A stretch of DNA of 64,000 bases, taken from NCBI GenBank assembly GCA_022577435.1, contig JAKOON010000032.1, forward strand, positions 2,428,047 through 2,492,046, read 5' to 3'. Position 1 is the first letter of the stretch. The number at the start of each line of letters is the position of its first letter. The stretch is from Embiotoca jacksoni (taxonomy: Eukaryota > Chordata > Actinopteri > Embiotocidae). Below, piece by piece: positions 34,726-47,018 of this stretch. The notes below the pieces were generated by a model that saw only the letters and a program-made list of their open reading frames with translations, made no database searches and was not told the origin of the DNA. The position numbers were made by a program, and so were the translations under genes.

Positions 34726-36899
34726 TGAAGAGATCTCTGAATAGCAGTTGAATAATTCCCGGGGAATATTTAAGATCCATTACTAGGAATGACCATAGGC
34801 AGGAGCGATGGGTGGATCTTACTCCAGAAAAAGAAAATGAGGACACTGTGCACACCCACCTATACAGCAACCTGACCAAACCCCAGGCATGTCAATCAAA
34901 CCAGGCATGCCCCCAAACATTGCATAGCTCTCTGAGGCAGAATATCTAATTAATTCTGGATTTATTTTCAGAAGAACCACCAGAACACTCATCAGAAGGA
35001 GTGAATTTAGATAATGACACCATAATGACATGTCGATAAATTGTATTGAATTTATAGTTTTTTGTCAGAGCCAGCCCCTTGTGGCGCTCAGTGGCATTGC
35101 ACTTTAAGTTGCTTCAGCATTGGCTGGACCATGTCCATTTTGATATAGAGTCTACGGTATGAAAGGGACTTTTGTTTTCCAATCTAACCAGAGTTACCCA
35201 TCAGCCTCTGGGGTCTGACCAGACTTTGAGAAAAACATCTAAGATAGTGATACAGGTAAAACCTGATTCTTAAACTCATTTTTAGAGATAAGTGTGTATA
35301 CTCATACTTATTTTTTGTTTTTACCTTCTGAGGTAAAAAAAAAAAAAAAAATAGAAACATGTAGACTCGGACTGTAGTATATGGCCGATGTATGTATGAA
35401 ACGTAAGTAGGTAGACAGATGAGCACACTTTGTAATGAATATGTTTTTAGGCTTATGATGTTTCTATCTTTACACACAACGACAAATACGATCCTAACTT
35501 CTGTCCATGAAGCAGCAACACATTCTGTGTTTCATCTTTTCAATGAATGATGAAGACGTATTTCATATCTCTCTCTGCCTGCTTTCCGCTCTTGTCGCAT
35601 TTTAAGCGCAACAGTGACTTCTGCCACGTGAGGCCAACTTCACTCACATGTGCTTCACTTTCATCCCCAGCAATGGTCCCATATGTTTGTCAAATTGTGT
35701 ATGTTGTGTGCTTTTTCCGGCCCAGTTTGTTCCCAAGCCTTATCTCCAATGAGCCCCGCTCTCCCCGGGGGTCCGAGCTGAAGCCTCACGCTATTTATAC
35801 AGACTGAACAGCTGGGGCCCTCCTAGCCAAAGCAGTGAGGGATGGGGGGTCGGGGGATGGGTGGAGATATTATCATGGAAACTTCAGGTTAAACCAAGCG
35901 TTGGAAATGTCTCTCTGTTCCTTGTTTTCTTTTTTTTCTTTTTTTTTTTTTTTTTACTCTCTTGTCTTCCTCTCTGTCATTATGTCTTCCTCCCCTGGGT
36001 GTTCAGAGGCTGGATAGGCCCGGTTGCATCCAGTTCAGGTCAGCTGGACCGTTGGACGAACATCCAACTCACTCATTTGAATCTTGTTCGTCATCCCATT
36101 TCCCATCTTTCCTCTATGTCTTTATCTCTCTGTTTCCCTTCTGTTTTTTGTTTTATTTGCTCTGCAACTGATGTTTTTCCTCCACTTTCTTTCCCCCGCT
36201 CCCAATTAAAGAGCAAGCTGTTTTGGACTGAATAAAAAAGGTTGATTTTCCCTCACTGTGCTTCAAGACATTTTTGTCCTTTTGTTGCGTCGGACAAAGC
36301 CGAACTGCTGTAGCAAAACTGATCTTTTTGTGTTTCTTTCCTTTTCTTCTGCTCTCCGGTTCCTGTGGTGCTTGTCCTATTGTGAACCTCAACCCTGTGA
36401 AGTTCTCTCCTCACTGCTCCTTCCCTTCGCTTATTTCTTCCCGTCTTCTCTCTCGACTGCTCTGCCCTCCGCTCTCTCGGCCTATACTCACATGAAGCAC
36501 TCAGGAGGGAACAGAAAGTCGGGCTTATCGATGTTTCCTTCATTTCGAGGCCTTTTTCCCAGTCAGAGCTCCCATCACAGGCATGCTGAGCTAACGAGAG
36601 GTGAAGAGATATTAACCTAATTGCTGTCAGGGACAGATATATAGAACGCAGAGGATGTAATATGCCCAGACGTGACTGTTGGCTCCCTGTGAGATTAGCT
36701 GTTGAGTGTAAAAGCAGGTTGATTCATGGCTATTGAAGGATGAGAAGTCGTGCTGTGAGGCGGTGAACATTTTTTCTTTGTATGATATGTTTATTCACTT
36801 AGATAAAGGCCAAATCACCAGGAGCTCACAGTCATGTAGGTTTTTTATTTTTTTTTCAAAGCTCCTTTATAATATAGCACAGTGATATATTCATATTTG

Positions 36900-37680
36900 A
36901 TTTAATTTGCATTTCAGTTTTATTTTATGGGTAAAATCTCACTGAAAAAAAGCCTCAAAAGATCACAAGAACGCCACAGTATGGAAACCACATAGCAAAC
37001 CACATTAAAAACATAAATGGTAAAAAAAAAAGAAGCAACCCAGGCCTGTAGCAACATGAGTGAGGGATGATTCAGGGTCATCTGAATAGGAAATAGGAAA
37101 GTTTCTAGCACAATCTTCAAAGTAGAGAGGGTGTCTTCCCAGCTGGTTCCACAGAAGAGGAGCACAAGTAAGATTGCACTTAGAGAGCAAAATATTTTAT
37201 TGGGATAACAGGGTACTTTGAGGTCTTTAAGATATAATGGTGCTTGGTCATTAGGAGATTTGTTTGTAAGGAGAAGGATTTTAAAATCTATTCTTGATTT
37301 CATATGGAGTCAGTGAAGAAAAGCTAATATGGGACAAATATGAGCTCACTTGCTAACTAACATCAGTACTCTTGCTGCAGAAATTTGGATCAACTAAAGG
37401 ATTTTGAGTTGTTTGGATTGGAAGTAACAAATGCATGGATCGATTTTTCTGCAACACGTTGAGACAGGGTGTTTCTGATTTGGACAATATTGCACAGATG
37501 AAAGAATGCCGTCCTAGAATATGTTATATTAAAGAATATGCCCTGATCAAAAATACCTCCGAGGTTTCTCACAGTACTGCTGGTGGTCAGGGCAATGCCA
37601 TCCAGAGTAGAGCCTCCGAGTGGTTGGATGGCTACTGTAATGTAGCCTGAATTGGTTTTGACCATTTTCAGGAAAAAATA
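36900..37680 (-). mobile_element. L2/Maui-type LINE fragment (C-terminal reverse-transcriptase region)
   Basis: On the minus strand two frames keep parts of the C-terminal segment of fish L2-group LINE proteins. One (37390-37665) has STVRNLGGIFDQ, CNIVQIRNTLSQ and IHAFVTS. The next (36920-37303) has RIDFKILLLTNKSPNDQAP and LYLKDLKVP. The two pieces are separated by a frameshift or deletion, and the catalytic part and both element ends are missing. Non-functional 5'-truncated copy. Confidence 0.75.
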
Positions 37681-40135
37681 TGTTTACATTTTAAAACTGC
37701 ACTGATTCTGCTGTAGTACAAATGAATTGCATGTCGAATCATCCATACAGTTTTTGGTGGATGGAAGGCAAGAACGTCACAGGCTTAACAGACTGACAAT
37801 CGTACTCGTACATATGGGCATCACCTTCGTCCTGTGGAAGGAAACACACATTGAAACAATATTATGAACAATTATGCACTTCTGTAACTTCTGCTGAATG
37901 TTAATTGTGTTTATTGTCCTTTAGAATTACAAAACTTTCTCAGCCCATACAGGAAAGGTATGGGGGAGAAATATCTGTTGTGATTATGCAGTGATATTTG
38001 AATTTATTTGTCAGTGCAGATAAGAGGGCTTTGAAAAAGGAGAGTAAAACATGAGAGAGGAGATGAAATGGACATAATTCAAATGGAAGGAGATTATTTC
38101 CTGTTTTCATGTCTGGGAGCTGCATCTGTCTGCAACCTTTTTCTTATTTCCCTCTGCCACTTCCCCAACTCTTACCTGCTGTATATTTGTTCTGTGTTTC
38201 ACGTGTAATCCACTGTAGACACATCATCCTTCATGGTCGGAAAGACTCCAATAACTTTCAAGTGTAACTCTTAACTGTTACCCTTTCTTATTGGAGTGTT
38301 TTTGAGGTTGGAGATCGACAGCATTTTATTAAATCTGAAACCAATATGGAATCCAAACATAGTCATCTACTTCATCCAAATAATAGAAGTGCTGATGCAC
38401 AACTACGAGGTCAAAAAGCTGAAATATTGATTTGTTGTGTTAAGCGTTTAACTAGTTTACTAACTATCAACTCTCTGTTCAACTACAGAAAAACCTGTCC
38501 CTGGTGACAGTGGTGTGGTCATTTTTTTTTTTTACCAGCGCCAGTTATAATTATGAAGCCTGCTAATATTTCCTGGAATGTTTCCACATTGATCTTTGCT
38601 AATAAGATGGATGATGAGTGAGGGAGGGTTTGATAGAAGCTTCAAATATGCAAATTTTTCCAACAAGGAACTGGATGTGTGGCTAAATAAACTTGAGGCG
38701 AATTACCAACAGAAATGTAAAACTTCTACAAATCTTTGTGTTTTTTCCTGATTTGACATATCACAATCTTTCATATTTACCCACGGCTCGCGTAAAACCA
38801 AAAACATCCTGCTGCTTCACCTTAAAAGATTTCCGCCTGCAAACTACCTGGACTCTTTCATTGTGAAGCAGCTTGAAAAAATGTAGTGTGTTTGTCAGAA
38901 CTTATTTGCGGTGCTGCTGTTCTATAGAAATTGGTCTATACGTCAACATATTTTCTACTATTTGATCAATAGATTGTTGTTAGCAAGGGGAACAGTATAA
39001 ACAGGGCACCAGTGACCTGTTGGATGAAGAGCGGCAGATGACACGTTCCTGCAAATCTGCAGACCTCCAACATCAAGATAAACAACATCTTTTACTTTAT
39101 GATAATGTCGTGTGGGCAGCAGCCATGCATGTCAAGCCCAAACCATTTGCAACAATTGCACCAAACAAGCATTACTTAAATAGCCTGTTGAAAAACGTAC
39201 TTATTTTCAACCATGATCCAGTTGAGGCATAGTTTGCTGCTTGCCTTCTTTTTTCTATCTAGAGCAACATACAAACAACCTTTGGCAATAAGACATAGAT
39301 GCTATTTTGTGTCAATACAGTGGTACCTTTGTGTAGCCAAAAATTGTACATCTGCAAACCTGTAAAGACGCAAATAGTGTGAGAAAATGTAAAATATACA
39401 AATTATTTTAGTGTCCCTTGTAGGTGTCAATCCTGATTGTAATTCAGCCAACAGTTCAGTAGGCTTAAATTTGTGTTCAGTTCTGGTAAAAAAAAATTGG
39501 AAAATCTCCCCTAAAAGCCCAACCTGCCTTCTAATGAAAGCTGGATGTGCTTAAATTTAGGCTGCAAGCACATTTTATTACCTGCTGGATTTGGAAGTGT
39601 AGTTAATGAGTCGAGTAAGGAAATGTGAGACCGAGGAGACATTAATCTTCAAATTACTGCATATGTTATGGTCCTCAGTGAGAATATTGGTTTGTCAGAG
39701 CTGCATCTTAAAATGAAAGTGGAAAAGGAATTCTCCCTTGCTTTATAATTATATATTTTTTTCTTTTATCTCCCTTCATTAAAAGTCGATTCCTATTGTT
39801 TGTGTTGTATGTCCAGCGATGAGGTTTAGTATCGGTGTCAGCATTTAACCTTTGGCTTACCTTTAATAGATGTTGGCATGTGTTTGGAAGTTGACAGGAA
39901 AGCCTGGAGGACAAAGGAGATCCATTCTGACCTTATCAGGGTTCTGCTGCCTGCCCTCCTCTCTGTTTACCTTTCAGCTCTCGGTCATTGATGTTTCCCT
40001 GTTTACACGTGGAGGGGTGGTTTCTGATTCACAGCTTTCTGTTGTCCTTGTCGAATAATCAACTTGTCGATAGACAGAACAACTACGCTGTTAATCAATG
40101 AAATCACATTTTTAAGAAGTGTAACAAGTTTTAGC
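37681..40135. other. Putative intronic unique DNA
   Basis: AT-rich, no exon, repeat end or strong motif recognised. Confidence 0.35.
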
Positions 40136-40143
40136 GTTCAAAT

Positions 40144-40892
40144 TAAGGCTGCACAATTCTGGACAAAATGAGAATCACGATCGAGTTTTTTTGTGAAGAA
40201 TTTCAGCGTTTACTGCCTTTATTTACCTAATACAGAAGACAACTAAAAAATATGAAATTTTAGTGAATTAAGATATACAGTATATTATTAATTATACCAT
40301 TAATATCATATAGATTAATCAAGGAAACCTTGTAAATTTTGGATCAATTGTATGACTAAAATGCTGCTACTGAGTCTAATAAAACACTGATGACTCAAAA
40401 TGTTCAAAAACTACAGAATTCAGAGTATTTTTATACCCTGATAGAGAAGATTACATTGTATTTAAACAACAGGATGATCATTACAATGTCTTGAGTTTCC
40501 CCTCATAACCTTGTGAGGTGTAATGTAATAAATACAGAATACTTGTCATGATACCTGCATATCAAACCTGGCCAACAGGAAGCAAATGGTCCATTTTAAA
40601 CATAATGAATCACTGAAGATAAAAACAATAAGCTTTCGTCTCTTGTCGTCTTATTTATTAACCTTTGAACCAGTATATTTCTAAGCGTTGTCTTTTTCGG
40701 TGCTGGTGTCTGCAGCTGCGCATCACTTGGTGTAACGTTGCGTTGTCATTGGTTGAGGAAGAGTGGGAGCTTGTTTTGATGCAGCTGATGTCCCGAATGA
40801 AAATGCGTCAGAATTGTTGTTATTTAAAAATGAGATCGCACAAAGGCCTGAATTAAGATCGCAATTTTTGAAATATTAATTTTGCAGCCCAA
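40144..40892 (+). mobile_element. hAT-like element with 8-bp target duplication
   Basis: Perfect direct repeats GTTCAAAT (40136-40143 and 40893-40900) flank a 749-bp element. Its ends, TAAGGCTGCACAATT and (reverse) TTGGGCTGCAAAATT, are imperfect inverted repeats. The frame at 40665-40856 inside it is short and not a transposase. An 8-bp duplication is characteristic of hAT elements. Confidence 0.8.
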
Positions 40893-41474
40893 GTTCAAAT
40901 ATGATGTTATTTAATGTCCTCCTTCTCTGTGCCTGCTGGTATTTCAGGGTCTGAAACCAGCTTGTGGTCTCGGTGTTAGTGTACCATCAATGGGGCTTCA
41001 GTACCTTTGAATATACCCTGTAAACTCCTCAGTGTGCACAATGTTACTCTCTCTCCCAGAACTTTTTGCAATTGTAACAAGCAGACACGGAAAGAAACGA
41101 GTGAGACGTTTAACAAGTTGATGTTATTATCAGCGGCAGCATCTGTGTTTCTTTAATTAGAGTTAAATGACCTAAGATAATGGGGCAATTAGCTAACGAA
41201 ACAAATGCACCCCTCCTCCTTCCTCTCCCCTCCACAAACAGCCAGCTGCAGCCACAACAAGCACTTATTTTAGGATCTGTTTCATCCCCACCTTAGTGTC
41301 CGCAGGATTGAAGTGGAGTTCTGGTTATGTCTGTGTGGGTGCACTTGTAAAAGCCTTTCATTAGGTGTGACCTAATCTGAGGCCAACAACTCACTCTCCT
41401 GAGGCAAAGCTGGTGAGAAGGGGCTGGATCCCTGTGGAGGAACTAATGATCTACCATAGTTTAGTTCTCAAACG

Positions 41475-41501
41475 CACACACACACACACACACACACACA
41501 C
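41475..41501 (+). repeat. (CA)n microsatellite
   Basis: About 13 CA units. Confidence 0.9.
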
Positions 41502-41703
41502 TGACGTCTGTATTGTTATAATACTGTGTCTTAGCCCCAAAAAAGCCCCTTAAAGATGCGCCGACCAGCCTCAGTAACCTCACACCGCAAAATGATCTCA
41601 CTCTGACGGTTTAAAATACATTTTCTTTCAGAAATATACAAAGACACACAAACGTGCTTTCTGCAGCTTCTCTCAAAGCAATGCATGTGTGGGACTTGTT
41701 AGT

Positions 41704-41791
<88 letters not shown>
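41704..41791 (+). repeat. (CA)n microsatellite
   Basis: About 44 uninterrupted CA units. Confidence 0.95.
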
Positions 41792-41795
<4 letters not shown>

Positions 41796-42177
41796 GAGCC
41801 CAGGCTCTAACACCGTGCCTGCTACACCAGCACTCACAGCCCGCTGTAAAAAGGCTCCATACAAAAGAGCAGGAAGGCATTGTCCAAGGAAATGTCATTC
41901 AGTGTGCCCTACATGTGGTATTAAGCCAGAACTATGGTTGTGTGTCACAGTGTCTGGTAAAGGTGCTTCTGATGTAGAACTAGATTCATATTTTAGCACT
42001 GGATTTTGCTCATTGGTGACACGGCAGTAGAGGAATGGGTCGTACATAGTTAGGCAGCGATGGGCTTTAATTAGATACCCTACAGCTTGACACTACTGTA
42101 AAATAGGACAAAGACATTTCAGTAATTAACAGCAGCAGTCATCGTCTTAACATTTCTCTTTTGATTTTTGGAGAACG

Positions 42178-42300
42178 ATGTATAGCTTTGAGGTTTCCTT
42201 CGCTGCTGGTGTTGTCTTCGCTCTCATCGGCTTCGGACTATGCTTAGATAAAAGCAGCCCGAGCTTGAAGAGCAATCAATACTTTTGCAGTATTATGTAA
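42178..42300 (+). other. Small ORF, 40 residues with a hydrophobic segment
   Basis: ATG with A at -3 opens MYSFEVSFAAGVVFALIG..., a 40-residue frame ending in TAA at 42298. Residues 6-22 form one hydrophobic, membrane-like stretch, followed by a charged Ser/Lys tail. No family recognised and no splice or promoter evidence; it may be chance. Confidence 0.2.
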
Positions 42301-43029
42301 TATTTCCTCAGCCGCTTTAGCCCAGATCTATAGTAACACTTTTCAAGACTTTTGTAAACTTGTAAGGTCTGTCGGGGAAGCAAATTTAGCTGCTGATGCC
42401 AGAAGCTGCTTTTCCATGGATGTTGTTACGGCAGATAAACTGGTGAGCTACAAAACAAGCTACTGGTCTCACACAAAAAAGGTATTTCACATCAAGATAA
42501 ACATGCTTTTTAATGATATAATATCCAAAAACACAAATTATTTTGTCATTAAATTCCATTATTATTGTGACTGGTTGCCCCCACCTGCAGCAGGTGTTCA
42601 ACAAGCAGCAACCTCACATCTACCTAGCCAGCTCCAGATTGACCTCCTTATCTGTGTACCTTACCATCAAACCAGCCTGTTGGGTTGCTTCTCTCCTGGA
42701 TCAGATGACGAGGTGGTGCAGGTGGAGCAGCAGCCTGTTGCTTCCAATAAAACAAATTGAAACGGAGCTACTTCAATATTTAGTGAGGAAAAAATGTCTT
42801 TGCACTGTGAACATGACAACATGTTGACCCCATAAGTGTCACCACTCCCCCACAGTGAGCATGTCAAAATATATAAACTTAAATTGTCAAAAAAGTGAGT
42901 TATTAACTGCTGTAAACAATTAATAAAGACATAACAGCAAAAATGCAGTAGTACTTCTCAATCAATAGTTTCTCTGTTCTAAAAGTGTCAACAAGTGCAA
43001 GTATTTGTCGGGAGCGCTTGTTTTTTTTG

Positions 43030-43340
43030 CCCTCAGCACTTCCTCTGAGCACACTGAATAGGGCGGGTATATGCTAATGACTCTTTTATTGCGTCCCCTG
43101 TGAGATTCTAATTCTCTGAATTGGTAGACAAATGAATAGCATCCTGTCTGTGTTGCTCGTCTCGTGTTCAACATAACTGGAGGGCCTCCACTCAAGCGGC
43201 AGCGGCCATTGTCCTCGGCTATCAAACACCCATTAGGCCAGGCACCAATTGCCTGACAACTTTTGACATTACTTGCACTACATCCAGTCAGGGGACTGAC
43301 GCTGGGTGAGTGATGGTTTTGTTGATCTTTCAATCACGCC
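43030..43340. other. Unique complex-sequence block before the promoter region
   Basis: Repeat-free, balanced-composition DNA about 1.3 kb upstream of the 44.67 kb exon. It is a plausible conserved regulatory element, but conservation cannot be seen from one sequence. Confidence 0.25.
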
Positions 43341-43542
43341 CCTATTGTGGATGCACTTTTACCTTTTCACTGTCTCTCGCTCACTTCCTCGCTTTGTCCT
43401 TGCTCTTTTTGTTGCGGCTTAGCCATTAGCCATATGGTGGCCAAACAGGCGCAGCAATGTGTGCGTCAAAACAGAGGAGGGAAGCGCCTGAATTTGAAAG
43501 GGTGTAGCTCTGTGAACAAGTGGCGGACAAGGCGGCGGCGGC

Positions 43543-43590
43543 AGAGGAGGAGGAGGAGGAGGAGGAGGAGGAGGAGGAGGAGGAGGAGGA
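43543..43590 (+). repeat. (GGA)n trinucleotide repeat
   Basis: About 16 GGA/GAG units within the promoter-like region, purine-only on the + strand. Confidence 0.95.
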
Positions 43591-44202
43591 GGGCTTTGGC
43601 TCGGCCGGCCTCTCTCTGTGACATGGAGGGGGGAGGGGGGTAGGTGGTGGTGGTGGTGGTGGTGGGGGCATTGGCAATGTCAGGGTGTAGAGACGGACGA
43701 GGATTTGGAAGAGTCAAGTACTGCTGAAAGGGAAGTTGTTGGTGGTCTGCAGAGTTGCAGCAGCTGCCTCTGAAAACAAATGGAAGAAATAAGAGAGACA
43801 GAGAGAAAGAGGGCGGGGGGAGGGGGGGGGGGGAGGGGAGTCCGGTGGAAGCCATGCGGGCTCCTCACTTGTGGGCTCCTCACTTTTTTTTTGTCCCCTT
43901 GCTTTAATTTGTTGGGAGAAAGAGTGAGGGAGAGAGAGATAGGGGGAGAGGGAGAGCTTGGCCGGAGCCCATGGGTCCTCCAGACCTCCCCCCACTTTAC
44001 TCCGGCCAGCTTAACTAGAAGTTCAACACCCCCCATGTCCCCTCCACCATCTCCACCACCACCACGGGTCCTCCTCTCTCCCGCTTACTTGCTCTGTATT
44101 CAGCCTAGGTGCTGGAGTGACAACGAGCCATTCATTGTGGAGGTAGAGGAAAAAGACTGTGGATCTCTCCTGTCTCTTTTTTTTTTTTTAGGTGGTGGGA
44201 GT

Positions 44203-44205
44203 TGT

Positions 44206-44236
<31 letters not shown>

Positions 44237-44248
44237 GGGGGGGGGGGG
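44203..44248 (+). repeat. (TG)9 followed by a 28-base G run
   Basis: TG repeat passes directly into 28 consecutive G (44221-44248). Strong G-quadruplex potential about 430 bp before the candidate start codon. Confidence 0.95.
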
Positions 44249-44671
44249 TCATATTCCTGAAATGGTGAAATACGACAGAAAAGGGGGGGTAAAAGAAAGG
44301 GGGGGGGGGAGAAGGAGGGGTGAGTAAAAAAAAAAAAAAAAGTAAGAGCGCAAAAGGAGGAAGGGACGGATGGAGGGGAGGCAGAGCTGGAATCACAGGA
44401 GGAAGGGAGGGGGACGAGAGAGAGAGAGAGAGAGAGGGACAGGAGAGAGAGTGGGCTACCATGCCGAATGAGCAAGAGAGGCGGAGAGGAAGCAGAGCTC
44501 CATCAGATGAAATGAGGTGAAAGTAATTCAGGCATTAATCAAGCCAGGGCAAAAGGGAGGGTATACTGTGTTTTCTCCCCCCTCTTTCGCTGCGGAACTG
44601 AAAGGCAAGGTGTGAATGAAGGAGCCTACAGTGGCCAGCAGAGAAGCACCACTGGGTCACAGCATCAAATC

Positions 44672-44713
44672 ATGTCTGAGTCGAACACCATTGCCGCTTC
44701 CACCGCAGACCAG
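44672..44713 (+). CDS. Candidate first coding exon (MSESNTIAASTADQ) with phase-0 donor
   Basis: The exon encodes 14 codons from ATG to CAG and then meets donor gtcagt at 44714. No in-frame ATG precedes it for at least 60 bases. The peptide is Ser/Thr-rich and has no domain; the rest of the protein would come from an exon outside the window. Phase 0 and a CAG end match the exon-1 pattern of NFI genes (short isoform-specific leader joined to a shared DNA-binding exon), but this is inference. It lies 18 kb after the comparable exon at 26568, suggesting alternative promoters of one gene. Confidence 0.5.
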
Positions 44714-45692
44714 GTCAGTTCGAGCTGTCATATTGTCTTTTCTCCTTTTTTTTTTTTTGTTGTTGTTGTTGTTGTTGTTGGTGGTGTTTTGTTTTTACTC
44801 GCAGCGGCAGCGAGCGTGCTGCCGATGTTTCTTGTGCGTTTAGTTGCACCTCACGCCGGCTTAAGGAGAAGGAAAACATCTTGGTAGAAAGGAGGACGAC
44901 TGGGAATAAGAAAGCAGAATAAAATCCCAGGTTCCGGTCAGATGTATATCATCTTTAGATCCTAATTCGGAAGTAGTTAGAGGGAGTTTCTAAGAGCAAC
45001 TGGGTGAGTGTGTGTTTCTTGGACTATCAAAGCAACGATTGTTTTCCCCGGAGCTGCCTGGACAACGGTACAGGGTCCTGAAAGAATTGAATTCATCAAG
45101 ACGAGCTATTGTCTACGCCGCCTTATTTTTCAGTGATCATTCAGGGGGTCTGTGACGACTCAATACCCCCCGCACCACGTGAGGAGGGGGACGCAGCTCT
45201 TTAAAAACCCGACCACGTGTGGCGGCCCTGAAAAGTTTTATAAGTAATTGCAGTGGGAAGTCCGGGCAGCACTGTGAAAGATAGGGTTGGTAAGGAAGTG
45301 GGCTGGTCCGCCGTGTGTGTGAAAGAGAGTGACAGAGTGGAAAAGCAGAAGTGTCCAGAAAAGGCCGATATTTATGCCCCTTCCTCCCCAAACACCCCCC
45401 ACAAGCTGCTTTAATTGCACCTATATCCTTCGCTCCGCTCTTTTATTAACTGTCGACTGACTTTGAAACTCTTTGAAACAATGAAATCCTCTGATATGTT
45501 TAAGATACGATATACAGTGATTTCCATTACAGCAGGTAAAGACAAAAAAAGGTGTGTGCGTGTGTGTTTTTGTCCGTGTGTGTGTATGTGTGTCCGACCT
45601 TGCTGCCGGCTTATGCTGTTAGCCAAGTCCTTGTCTCCTGTTTCCGATTGCTGCTACTGTCAAGGCTGAGTCAGCTCGCTATAGTTCTGTAG

Positions 45693-45739
45693 GCACACAC
45701 ACACACGCACACAGACACACACACACACATGCACGCACG

Positions 45740-45780
<41 letters not shown>
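45693..45780 (+). repeat. (CA)n microsatellite with CACG variants
   Basis: CA-rich tract with GCACGCACGCAC in the middle. Confidence 0.95.
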
Positions 45781-45783
<3 letters not shown>

Positions 45784-45920
45784 CAAGCATATACACAAAT
45801 GTTCAAAGTGCACTCACACAACAAACAGCACGACAGATGCTCAAATTGCTCACAAAAATTCAGCAATAGAAGGTTGTTGTGGGTGAAAGGTTGAAGATAT
45901 TTAGAGCTCCAATGTTTGTT

Positions 45921-45923
<3 letters not shown>

Positions 45924-46000
<77 letters not shown>

Positions 46001-46021
46001 TGTGTGTGTGTCTGTGTGTGC
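45924..46021 (+). repeat. (TG)n microsatellite
   Basis: About 45 TG units with TCTG breaks near the end. Confidence 0.95.
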
Positions 46022-46589
46022 ATGTGGGAGCACCAACTACACAGGTGTGTTTGTGTGTGTAGATTGAGAACAATCACGTAAAGCAGTAACTGACATCATG
46101 TGCTAATCCCCTGTTTCTGGACGGTTTCGATTTGGTAACAACGCGCACCGTTTTTCCTCCCAAAGCTTTGATTGACAGGACCTCCTTAATTTTCTAGGAC
46201 TTACAAGGAGCGTTGCCTCATCAATTCGGTCCATAATTATTGACTCTTCTTCATGATCTCCAGTCAAATGGACTGGTCATTAAAGTACCAGTGTGCAGAC
46301 TGATGTCTTGCTTTTTAATGGTTTTTTTATTTTATTTATTTATTTTTTTTACACTTCTAAACACTCACTAGTAGGAGTTTATTGGTATTCTTGGAATTTG
46401 TAACTAAAAAAAATAAATCACTTTCTTATTCATTTTTTTTGGAAGTGTAGAGTTTGTTGATGTGTTTTGTTTATTGTAATAAACGACATTGAAACCTTAC
46501 TCTCCCTCCTCCCCCCCCCCCACACTCTTCTGTAGTTTTTCCTCAAACGGGCTTTTACCTCTTAGTGATTTCTTCACTCACCTCAGGAG

Positions 46590-46765
46590 ACATAAGCCGC
46601 TTCTCCACTGATAGTAACGGCTCGATTCTAAACGCTTTTTGGGGGTTTTCCGTTGTCCGTGGATGGTATCTAGTACCTGGGACTACTTTCGTGCCTTCGT
46701 CGGGGTTCCGAGCGAGCTAAGGTGATACCTAATGGTGACGTGAAAACGCTGCAGAACACAAGCTT
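46590..46765 (+). repeat. Dispersed fish repeat fragment
   Basis: CCGCTTCTCCACTGATAG, GGTATCTAGTACCTGGGAC, GGTTCCGAGCGAGC and GTGACGTGAAAACGCTGCAG occur in the order seen in a common fish DNA-transposon repeat as I remember it. Ends and superfamily are not determined. Confidence 0.4.
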
Positions 46766-47018
46766 CCACACTGCAAATGACTCTCACTCTAGTTATCAGT
46801 CTGCGTCCTGTCCCTCCTTCACTGGAACAGTCTGTTGCACAGGTAGATCAATGCTTGTTCAAACATTTGAAAGTTTTACATCCAAGTGAGTGTTTGTTGA
46901 AGTCGGTCTTGTGTCAAACTCTATTTCATCGTCGATATGTGTTCCCGCAAGGCCCGCTCACCTGAAAACAAGGAAGTGGACGTGTGATCACAGCAAAGGT
47001 CACCCACGAGGTGCTCAC

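Larger units (their letters stand above)
32566..36900. other. Putative intronic DNA between repeats
   Basis: Holds the CT, CA and TG tracts and the 34.5-34.7 kb repeat listed separately. Pyrimidine-rich DNA at 35900-36500 generates long chance frames. No exon supported. Confidence 0.35.
40901..42177. other. Putative intronic DNA, possible enhancer block
   Basis: Homeodomain-type TTAATTAG and CAATTAGC motifs lie at about 41150-41195 in unique sequence. CA tracts follow. No exon. Confidence 0.3.
43500..44671 (+). promoter_or_regulatory. GC/purine-rich promoter and 5' UTR region
   Basis: Composition shifts sharply to GGC/GGA/GGT-rich DNA with CpGs near 43530-43610, GA-rich runs at 43790-43950 and 44280-44450, and two G tracts. 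A short frame begins at ATG 44461 (MPNEQERRRGSRAPSDEM...) and stops at 44518, a possible upstream ORF. It leads to the ATG exon at 44672. Confidence 0.5.
44714..46590. other. Putative intronic DNA just after the promoter region
   Basis: GC-rich shoulder to about 45400, a (TTG)n run at 44758-44780, then CA/TG tracts. No exon supported. Confidence 0.35.

Noticed and set aside
43347..44475. Several ORFs with Arg-, Ser-, Pro- or Leu-rich runs
   Set aside because: Produced by the GGA/GA/G-rich promoter DNA; overlapping frames on both strands and no domain.
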